Part shown: positions 57,720 to 64,000 of the stretch, in pieces
How the letters are laid out: each line of letters starts with the position of its first letter
Position numbering within the stretch: the first letter of the stretch is position 1
NCBI GenBank assembly: GCA_023667315.1
Contig: JAMPAI010000011.1
Span: forward strand, 1 to 64,000
DNA: 64,000 nucleotides
Direction: 5' to 3'
DNA from: Ruminococcus flavefaciens
GTDB taxonomy: Bacteria; Bacteroidota; Bacteroidia; Bacteroidales; P3
Translations under genes and position numbers: made by a program
The notes under the pieces: generated by a model
Database searches by the model: none
What the model saw: the letters and a program-made list of their open reading frames with translations, nothing else
Told to the model about the DNA's origin: nothing

Positions 57720-60221
57720 ATGAAAAAACTACACCTGTTCCTATGCCTGCTCATAGCCAGCATAACCACCTGTTTTGCGCAGACCGACACGATACGGTTC
57801 GAGACAAGCGGTCACAAAGAATGCCGTATAACCATATACGCCCCCATCGGTACAGAAATCATGGTACAGCAAAAAAATGAAGAACCCCAAGTCCATCTAG
57901 TGAATGGCTATGTCAATGATTCATCCGCCACCACAATCCAGTTCTCATCTCGGAATACCTGCATATTATATGCCGTACAGGGGGAAATCACCGGTATGGA
58001 CGGCCACTACCTGCAGTCGTTCGAAGCCGACAACTGCCCGAACCTTCGCCACCTGCTGCTTGAAGGAAATCCATCCCAGACGGTAGTATACGGCATTCTA
58101 TCCAATTGTCCGTCCCTTCAGGAACTGCAATTTGACCTAGATCTATACTATGACAATAAACCATCCCTAACGCTACGCAACTGCAACAATCTGAAGACTC
58201 TTGAATGCCTACTCCCATTCGACATAGACTCCTGCACTTTCAGTAGCATCAGGAAATTACATTGTCGCCATATCTATAACTCTAAATCCTTAGACCTGAG
58301 CTTTTGCAAGAATTTAGAAGAATTAGACTGTTCCGCACTTAATTTGAGAACATATCCTTCCGACCATGGTAATTCTTCTTATACCATTTATTCCACTTTA
58401 GAGAATTTAAACCTGAGCGGTTGCACAAACCTAACAACGTTAGCATGTGACCATCAAGCCATTACAAATTTAGACCTGAGTCATTGCCCGAACCTCAAAA
58501 CACTGTCCTGCCGCGGAAGCTGGGGCAAATTCACGGGCGATCGTGGCCACAGGGACGGCTACTACAGCCGCGGGTTCCTGAAAAGCCTGAACGTAACGGG
58601 TTGCGACAGCCTACAGTCGTTGGACTGCCGCAACAACCCCTTGGACAGATTGAATGTAAGCGGCCTGCAGAGCTTACAGCATTTATATATCCCGGGAGGG
58701 TACGGAGATCAATCCATAAAGCGCCTGAACGCAAGCAACTGCAAGGCTCTATCCACCTTAAGCCCTTTCTGCGATCCAAGAGGCCAAAAAAGATTCCATA
58801 TTGACTCTTTGGATATAAGCGGCTGCACCAACCTGCAATGGACAGAGATATCGGCCGAGGATCTATGCATAGGATCTTTACACTACCTTGACGTGAGCGG
58901 ATGCCCGGTAAGAAAATTAAATTTAGACGGTGTTTCCTTAAAGAGCCTCAGAGTAAAAGACTGTGACAGCTTAACAAGTATATCCTGCGACAACAATTAT
59001 AACCTAACCCAGCTCGATGTAAGTAGTTGCGGCAGTTTGTGGCATCTATACTGCTCCAATAGCAACCTGTTCCATCTCAATGTAAGCGGCTGTACCCGCC
59101 TGACAGAGTTACACTGCGACAACAACCAACTGACCCAACTCGATGTAAGCACCTGTCCTCGTTTGAGAGAGTTATACTGCGGCAACAACCAACTGACCCA
59201 GCTCGATGTAAGCGCCTGTCCTCGTTTGAAATGGTTATCCTGCGACAACAATAAACTAACCCACCTCGATGCGAGCACCTGTGACAGCGTGCTGCTATCC
59301 TGTGATAGCAACTTCATCTCCACTGCCGATGATTTAATTGCCTCAAAACATATTAGAGGCATAGACGCTGAACACAACACGCTGCCATTGTCTGAATGTT
59401 ATAACCTAATTTCAAAATATGGAAGTGAAAAAATTAGCTCCTTATCTTCATACATCTCCATCACTTGCTCTTTGGACAGTGTGAACCTCGAAGGGGAGAT
59501 GGTGATTAATGGACGTACCACCTCTTTGGAGTTCATATATGTAGATGGCATACCCGCCCAACAGGGAATAGATTACATCATCGACGGAAACGGAGTGAGA
59601 TTCTTACGAAGCGGCACCTTCACTTTCGATCTTACAAACTTAAATGTGCATGGATGGCATAGTGTCTATGTTCACTATTCCGTAAGCGTTCTTGAGACCG
59701 TAGCCCAACCTAGATTCACACCTTTCCGCGATACGGTATCCTCGGGCACGAAAGTGTCGATTTACTGCGCCACGGAGTCAGCCAAGATCTACTACACCCT
59801 TGACGGTTCCGAACCTTCAGATTCTTCACTGCTCTATGAATCCCCCTTCGAACTAACTGCCTCCTCCACCATCAAAGCAATAGCCACCAAGGAAGGATTC
59901 ATCAATTCAGACGTGGCCACAGCCTCCTATATCGTTAAAGATCCCGACCCCAACGTTTCCAACGCCGTGCAGAACCGCCTGGCGGCCTTCCGGGCCTACC
60001 CCAATCCTTGCGGGGAAACGCTTTACCTTAAGCGGGACGGCGAGGAGAACGCGGCGAACATCACTTGCTTCCGCCTGCTGGACCTGCAGGGTAGCGAACG
60101 GCTGCGCCTGCGGGGCGACGCCTCTCAGATCGACATGAGCCAACTGCCCGCCGGCGTGTATGTGCTGGAGGCCACGGACGGGAACGGCGCCGCTTTCCGC
60201 CACAAAATCGTGAAGCGGTAG
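57720..60221 (+). CDS. T9SS-exported leucine-rich-repeat surface protein
   Basis: 833-residue cell-surface protein. A signal peptide (MKKLHLFLCLLIASITTCFAQ) is followed by many LRR units of about 21 residues, of the form L-x2-L-x-C-x2-N-x-L-T-x-LDVS-x-C (about 100-545), e.g. LYCGNNQLTQLDVSACPRL. A chitobiase/hexosaminidase C-terminal-like domain (about 665-745, IYYTLDGSEPSDSS) comes next. Last is a type IX secretion sorting domain: AYPNPCGETLYL and LPAGVYVLEATDGNG, ending HKIVKR. LRR proteins of this type can bind host or bacterial surfaces; the ligand is unknown. The first 745 residues are AT-rich while the sorting domain switches to the GC-rich codon style of the genome, pointing to a mosaic origin. 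Confidence 0.9.
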   Translation: MKKLHLFLCLLIASITTCFAQTDTIRFETSGHKECRITIYAPIGTEIMVQQKNEEPQVHLVNGYVNDSSATTIQFSSRNTCILYAVQGEITGMDGHYLQSFEADNCPNLRHLLLEGNPSQTVVYGILSNCPSLQELQFDLDLYYDNKPSLTLRNCNNLKTLECLLPFDIDSCTFSSIRKLHCRHIYNSKSLDLSFCKNLEELDCSALNLRTYPSDHGNSSYTIYSTLENLNLSGCTNLTTLACDHQAITNLDLSHCPNLKTLSCRGSWGKFTGDRGHRDGYYSRGFLKSLNVTGCDSLQSLDCRNNPLDRLNVSGLQSLQHLYIPGGYGDQSIKRLNASNCKALSTLSPFCDPRGQKRFHIDSLDISGCTNLQWTEISAEDLCIGSLHYLDVSGCPVRKLNLDGVSLKSLRVKDCDSLTSISCDNNYNLTQLDVSSCGSLWHLYCSNSNLFHLNVSGCTRLTELHCDNNQLTQLDVSTCPRLRELYCGNNQLTQLDVSACPRLKWLSCDNNKLTHLDASTCDSVLLSCDSNFISTADDLIASKHIRGIDAEHNTLPLSECYNLISKYGSEKISSLSSYISITCSLDSVNLEGEMVINGRTTSLEFIYVDGIPAQQGIDYIIDGNGVRFLRSGTFTFDLTNLNVHGWHSVYVHYSVSVLETVAQPRFTPFRDTVSSGTKVSIYCATESAKIYYTLDGSEPSDSSLLYESPFELTASSTIKAIATKEGFINSDVATASYIVKDPDPNVSNAVQNRLAAFRAYPNPCGETLYLKRDGEENAANITCFRLLDLQGSERLRLRGDASQIDMSQLPAGVYVLEATDGNGAAFRHKIVKR

Positions 60222-60244
60222 CAATCTCCGTTTTTAATGTGTAC

Positions 60245-60276
60245 GGGGGCGGGCCGGGGAATCTCAGCCCGCCCCC
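60245..60276 (+). terminator. Terminator of the LRR gene
   Basis: GGGGGCGGGC pairs with GCCCGCCCCC, loop of 12, followed by TTTAT. It lies 23 nt after the stop. Confidence 0.8.
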
Positions 60277-60311
60277 TTTATCTCCGCGTTGCGCGACACA
60301 AAAAATTTCGC

Positions 60312-60319
60312 TACATTTG
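60312..60319 (+). promoter_or_regulatory. TACATTTG promoter
   Basis: Exact TAnnTTTG match, 25 nt before the ATG at 60345. Confidence 0.65.
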
Positions 60320-60344
60320 CCACCGCTAAAAAGAGACACGCATC

Positions 60345-60983
60345 ATGAAAAACAGTGTGAAATTCGCCATACAGGCAGGTTTGATCGTGGTAGCCATCGT
60401 GCTTGCCGTTCTTATTTACCGCAGCATCATGCAGCCGGTTAACTTTAACCGCGACGTGGATATGCGCAAGGCCGTGCTGGTTCAGCAGATGAAAGACATC
60501 CGCAAGGTTCAGCAGGAACACAAGAAGGCCTACGGAAGCTATATCGCCACGGGCGACAGCCTGATCGCCTTCCTGCGCGACGGCCAGGTTCCCTACGTGA
60601 AGATGATCGGTACCGTGCCCGACTCCCTTACCGAAGAAGAAGCGGTGGCCAAGGGCATCGTGTCGCGCGAGACCTTTACCGAAAACGCTTTCGCCGTGCT
60701 GTTCCCCGACCACGAAGCCGACAAGGAAGCCTTCCTGCGCCAGCTGATGCGCGTTCCGTTCAACCAATCGGGCAAGCTTATCGAAATGGAAGCCGGATTC
60801 ATCTCCAAGAGCGGCTACCAGGTACCCGTGTTCGAGGCCAAGGTTCCCTACGAAGACCTGCTGGAAGGCCTGAACGAACAGCAGATCACCAACAAAGTGG
60901 CTCAGGAAAAGACCTACAACCGCTATCCCGGCATCAAGGTAGGCAGCATGACCGAAGCCATTACCGAAGGGAATTGGGAATAA
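60345..60983 (+). CDS. Conserved Bacteroidales protein with N-terminal membrane anchor
   Basis: 212-residue protein. One membrane helix (residues of about 7-25, FAIQAGLIVVAIVLAVLIY) precedes a coiled-coil-prone segment (KAVLVQQMKDIRKVQQEHKK) and a soluble domain facing the periplasm. The layout, a helix followed by a short helical region and AYGSYIATGDSLIAFL, recalls pilin-like or PilO-like anchors, but I do not assign it. It resembles a protein conserved without function in Bacteroidales. Its own promoter and terminator make it a single-gene unit; codon use is native. Confidence 0.8.
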   Translation: MKNSVKFAIQAGLIVVAIVLAVLIYRSIMQPVNFNRDVDMRKAVLVQQMKDIRKVQQEHKKAYGSYIATGDSLIAFLRDGQVPYVKMIGTVPDSLTEEEAVAKGIVSRETFTENAFAVLFPDHEADKEAFLRQLMRVPFNQSGKLIEMEAGFISKSGYQVPVFEAKVPYEDLLEGLNEQQITNKVAQEKTYNRYPGIKVGSMTEAITEGNWE

Positions 60984-61004
60984 CGGCATAGGTTCAATCA
61001 TTTC

Positions 61005-61038
61005 AACGCCCCGTCCGCAAGCCTGTGAACGGGGCGTT
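61005..61038 (+). terminator. Rho-independent terminator
   Basis: AACGCCCCGT pairs with ACGGGGCGTT, loop of 14, then TT. It lies 21 nt after the stop at 60983. Confidence 0.85.
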
Positions 61039-61055
61039 TTAGCAAAAACAGCACT

Positions 61056-61904
61056 ATGGGAGCGAGCATAACCTGCCTTAAGCGCAACATCAACCCGAAC
61101 CTGGCCAACTACAGCGACAGCAACCTGCGCCTTTGCGTGAGCCTGCAGCAATACAGCCTCGACCTGGGCATCAGCAGCATCGAGAACCGCAACCCGCTGG
61201 CCCTGGCATCGTACAGGCTGGATGCCCGGCAGAGCTTTACGGCCAGCCTGCAGGAACTGGTGGACTACGAGAAACTGCTCGACCCTTCATTCGTTTACGG
61301 CAAGCGTATCTTCAGCGTGCCCGACTTCAAGTCGACCCTGATTCCCGAAAAGCTGTACGAGGCCGAACACGGCAAGGAATACCTGGACTCGCTCTTTCAC
61401 CTGAACGGGCGCGAGTGCATTACCTGCGAACTGGAACCGAATACCAAGAGCTATATCCTCACCGCCTTCAACCCCAATTACCTGAAGACGGCGCAGACGA
61501 TGTTCTGCCAGGACGAGCAGATCGGCTTCCTGAGCGTATATGCCTGCCTGATCCGCGAGGCCTTCCGGGTGTCGCAGACCTACAAGCGCTTTGCACACCA
61601 TATCTTGCTGCACGTGCGCAACGGGAACTTCGACCTCTGCGTAAAGGGCGATGAAGGCCTGCTGTTCCTCAATTCCTTTCCCTGCCCCAACTTCGACAAC
61701 CTGCTCTATTACTTCCTGTACGCCATCAACAGCCTTAAGATCGACCTGGGGTCGGCGGCCCTGTTCCTGTGCGGCCACGCCTCCGAACAAGACCTGTTGC
61801 CGAGACTGGAGGAACACGTATATGCCTGCACCTACCTGCCGGCGCCCGCCGGGGTGAGGTTCTCGCAGGAAATGCCCTACGACCGTTATTTTATCTGCCT
61901 GTAG
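61056..61904 (+). CDS. DUF3822 family protein
   Basis: 282-residue member of DUF3822, a Bacteroidetes family of unknown function with an actin/ASKHA-like look (LCVSLQQYSLDLGISSIENRN at the N-terminus and LFLCGHASEQDLLPRLEEHV near the C-terminus). It precedes rsmD by 2 nt, an arrangement I recall as conserved in Bacteroidales, which suggests a role connected to ribosome or rRNA maturation; this is inference only. Start ATG 61056 follows the terminator by 17 nt, and no clear TAnnTTTG was found. Confidence 0.85.
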   Translation: MGASITCLKRNINPNLANYSDSNLRLCVSLQQYSLDLGISSIENRNPLALASYRLDARQSFTASLQELVDYEKLLDPSFVYGKRIFSVPDFKSTLIPEKLYEAEHGKEYLDSLFHLNGRECITCELEPNTKSYILTAFNPNYLKTAQTMFCQDEQIGFLSVYACLIREAFRVSQTYKRFAHHILLHVRNGNFDLCVKGDEGLLFLNSFPCPNFDNLLYYFLYAINSLKIDLGSAALFLCGHASEQDLLPRLEEHVYACTYLPAPAGVRFSQEMPYDRYFICL

Positions 61905-61906
61905 CC

Positions 61907-62449
61907 ATGCGTATCATCAGCGGAGAATTCAAGGGACGCCGTTTCCAGGCGCCCGACACCCTGCCGGTCCGTCCCACCACGGACGCGGCCAAGGAAAGCC
62001 TGTTCAACATTCTCGGGAACCATCTGGAATGGGATGAACTGGACGTGCTCGACCTGTTCGCGGGCATCGGCAGCATCTCGCTGGAGTTCGTGTCGCGGGG
62101 GGTGCGCCAGGTGCACGCGGTGGACTCGTACGCGGGCTGCGTGAAGTTTATCCAGAGCATGGCGCAGAAGTTCCAGATGGACAACCTGCACGTGTTCCGT
62201 CAGGATGCCTTCGACTACCTGAAACGCTCGCGCTTTTCCTACAACCTTATCTTCGCCGACCCGCCCTACCAGATGGAGAACATAGCCGAGATCCCCAATA
62301 TCGTATTGAACTCGGATTGCCTGGTAAAAGACGGTTTCTTTATTCTCGAACACTCGGCCCACTACAATTTCGAGGCCGACCCGCGCTGCATAGAGGAACG
62401 CCGCTACGGAAAAGTGCACTTCAGCTTCTTCCGCAAGGTGGAGTTGTAA
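61907..62449 (+). CDS. rsmD: 16S rRNA (guanine-966-N2)-methyltransferase RsmD
   Basis: 180-residue SAM-dependent methyltransferase. MRIISGEFKGRRF and RPTTDAAKESLFNIL are the RsmD hallmarks. The SAM loop is VLDLFAGIGSISLEFVSRG and the catalytic motif IFADPPYQ (NPPY-type). The ATG at 61907 gives the standard N-terminus, 2 nt after the DUF3822 gene. Confidence 0.95.
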   Translation: MRIISGEFKGRRFQAPDTLPVRPTTDAAKESLFNILGNHLEWDELDVLDLFAGIGSISLEFVSRGVRQVHAVDSYAGCVKFIQSMAQKFQMDNLHVFRQDAFDYLKRSRFSYNLIFADPPYQMENIAEIPNIVLNSDCLVKDGFFILEHSAHYNFEADPRCIEERRYGKVHFSFFRKVEL

Positions 62450-62452
62450 AAT

Positions 62453-62494
62453 AAGGTGAACCCCAAAAGTTGGAAAACTTTTGGGGTTCACCTT
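62453..62494. terminator. Bidirectional terminator, perfect 19-bp stem
   Basis: AAGGTGAACCCCAAAAGTT pairs exactly with its inverse at 62476-62494 around the loop GGAA. It begins 4 nt after rsmD and lies between convergent genes. Confidence 0.88.
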
Positions 62495-62563
62495 AAAAAA
62501 CCTCGGGATTCACTTCTTTTTCTTTAAGCGATACGTTTTTATAACCGTTTTGTTAACACGCCC

Positions 62564-64000
62564 CTACCTTACTACAATTCGTCGGATTGTCGCCCGGCCA
62601 TCCTGTGCGATGGCACGAATCATATATACACCGCTATCATGAAGGGTATAAGTATGCGTGCCAGAACCGACTGGATTGCGGGCAAAAAGTTTGCCACCCG
62701 CATCGTAAAACTCGAGCGTCACCTCAACGGGAACATCTATCGAGAACTCACCATCTGTAGGATTGGGATAAATATTCACCCCTGCCAAACCATTCGTCTC
62801 ATTTAAGGATGGAACAACCGGTTCTTCAGGTTCGAAAACCTTGCAATCAAGCGTAATGATGGCCGATGTATCTCTTCCGACCACAGATATGGCACGAAGA
62901 ACGGTCGGTTCCTTGATGAGGATGCCTCCCGTATAGGGGATTGTGGGGCGTGCATCCTCTCCTATTCCATAGTAAATTGCCGTTTGCGCATCTTCTCCGC
63001 GAAGTAAAATATCCTCCCCCTTTTTAACCATAACGGTAACAATCGGTGCGGGAATAGCCTTCGGAACAAAGGTATCGCATCTGGAAAGAACAAGATAGCA
63101 TTCAGAATAATCGGAATATTCTTCCTGCCCCCCTTCATAAACCGCACTTACCCTATACTCATATCCACATTCCTCTTGACCTCTACAGATTAGATTGCTG
63201 TCAACAAATGTCAAATCCCGTACCAGCGTATCGTTGAGTTTGACCATATCGCGATATACATTAAATCCCACAAGCTTCACTTCCTTACTGGATGTTTTAC
63301 GCGCATCGATGCGCACCGCCTTTTGCTGCAGATAGGCTTGGGGGTCTGAAGCCGCAACGGATTCATCCAAGTCGCGTTGGCGGACCACCAATGCATTGAT
63401 GCAAAGGTTGGCATCTATTCCTGAAGCGTTCAACGTAGTGAATGTAGCACCACCATCAACTGAAATCAAATCGGAATATCCTCTTTTCCCAGGACCCAAG
63501 TCATACACCAAAGCGTATTCACGCGCCGCTTCCAGAACGCCAAAATTGCATGAAGCGCTATATCCTACCGCTATTTCTTCCTCTTGCTTCATCTTAACTA
63601 CAATGTCAAAATATATCCGGTTCCATTCCCCTACATAAAAACGGCCGTTAAAAGGTTTGCTATACATCAATTTATCATCTACAAATACCACCGTGCTGAA
63701 AGACTGGAAATTTTGAGTGCCGGGCACAAATTCAAGCCCCACCAAATAAAGGTCTTCATCAAATAAATCCATATCGTTCCAACCGATGCAGCAAAATAAC
63801 GTTTGGTATGCCGGATCCGGATTTGCTCCCCCAACGGGCATACCGCAATACCCGTAAGCCATCGGTTCTTCAAAATAAGGCAAATCCCATGAAAGGGTAA
63901 CATCGTATGCACTGTCTGCATTCTTTAGAGCCTTAACTTTCAGTGTGGCAGGCGGTTGAGGTATCCCTTGCCCTGTAAGGATGATGGCAACGCTGTCCGA
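62564..64000 (-). CDS. T9SS cargo protein, N-terminus beyond the window
   Basis: The frame is open to the right edge, so only the last 478 residues are seen; the codon read as a start near 63883 (TTG) is internal. Parts in order: a fibronectin-III-like strand pattern (TLKVKALKNADSAYDVTLSW); a middle region with repeated WxRIYFDIVVKM-type beta segments; a second FnIII-like piece (VGFNVYRDMVKLNDTLV); a chitobiase C-terminal-like domain (TAIYYGIGEDARPTIPYTGG); and a C-terminal T9SS sorting domain, VNIYPNPTDGEFSIDV to RRIVVR. It is probably an exported surface protein or enzyme whose catalytic part lies outside the window. Confidence 0.85.
   Translation of the reverse strand, partial: SDSVAIILTGQGIPQPPATLKVKALKNADSAYDVTLSWDLPYFEEPMAYGYCGMPVGGANPDPAYQTLFCCIGWNDMDLFDEDLYLVGLEFVPGTQNFQSFSTVVFVDDKLMYSKPFNGRFYVGEWNRIYFDIVVKMKQEEEIAVGYSASCNFGVLEAAREYALVYDLGPGKRGYSDLISVDGGATFTTLNASGIDANLCINALVVRQRDLDESVAASDPQAYLQQKAVRIDARKTSSKEVKLVGFNVYRDMVKLNDTLVRDLTFVDSNLICRGQEECGYEYRVSAVYEGGQEEYSDYSECYLVLSRCDTFVPKAIPAPIVTVMVKKGEDILLRGEDAQTAIYYGIGEDARPTIPYTGGILIKEPTVLRAISVVGRDTSAIITLDCKVFEPEEPVVPSLNETNGLAGVNIYPNPTDGEFSIDVPVEVTLEFYDAGGKLFARNPVGSGTHTYTLHDSGVYMIRAIAQDGRATIRRIVVR

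Overview
The window is a gene-dense chromosomal segment of an anaerobic member of the Bacteroidota, most likely order Bacteroidales. This rests on four things. Promoters follow the Bacteroidetes TAnnTTTG pattern. Two surface proteins carry type IX secretion (T9SS) C-terminal sorting domains. Several families are typical of the phylum (GLPGLI, DUF3276/PUR-alpha, DUF5683, DUF3822, the long NusB, a GH3/beta-lactamase fusion). HydG, the [FeFe]-hydrogenase maturase, points to anaerobic life. The core is GC-rich with many C- or G-ending codons. Three islands look AT-richer: about 1-2600, 48050-50900 and 56500-59950. No rRNA, tRNA, CRISPR array or insertion sequence was seen.

Layout. 1-2617: esterase-like protein plus GLPGLI protein, then a stack of hairpin and promoter repeats (2634-2955). 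2990-15859, all on +: ridA, a MeaB GTPase fused to RNase HI, a glycogen synthase-phosphorylase fusion, a PUR-alpha-like protein, parA-parB, a DUF5683 protein, dapB and a GH3/beta-lactamase fusion. 15852-17586: an island of palindromic repeats around a short-chain dehydrogenase and a 58-residue ORF. 17585-28680, on -: a secreted protein of a family often labelled asparagine synthetase B, dnaB, hydG, yicC, an AsmA-like protein, an RluB-type pseudouridine synthase with large low-complexity tails, an RRM protein and an orphan HsdR_N protein. 28720-34879: a membrane protein, mfd (-), coaD and a glycosyltransferase. 34891-47973: fhs (-), pdxS-pdxT-nusB-yajC-coaE, tsaB-anmK (-), mutL, a rhomboid protease and gcvP. 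48223-56405: a lipoprotein, an AbiE-like toxin-antitoxin pair, and an apparent operon arcA-purQ-rnhB-hisS-hutH. 56612-64000: a retropepsin-like protease paired with a DUF5678-like protein, two T9SS cargo proteins, a conserved anchored protein, a DUF3822 protein and rsmD.

How the genes work together. Most encode housekeeping functions: chromosome partition and replication (parAB, dnaB), repair (mfd, mutL, RNase HI and HII), cofactors (PLP, CoA, one-carbon folate), wall precursor synthesis and recycling (dapB, anmK, GH3 hexosaminidase) and glycogen storage and mobilisation. arcA and hutH suggest arginine and histidine catabolism; gcvP and fhs connect glycine and formate to one-carbon folate.

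The least ordinary items are: the MeaB-RNase HI fusion; a family of about 125-bp palindromes lying over the stop codons of neighbouring genes, with three tandem half copies; a retropepsin/DUF5678 gene pair behind a duplicated promoter; a 22-bp perfect inverted repeat around 71 bp upstream of a mosaic leucine-rich-repeat surface protein; an RluB enzyme with RGG-like and histone-H1-like tails; and promoters placed so close to start codons that the mRNAs should be nearly leaderless.
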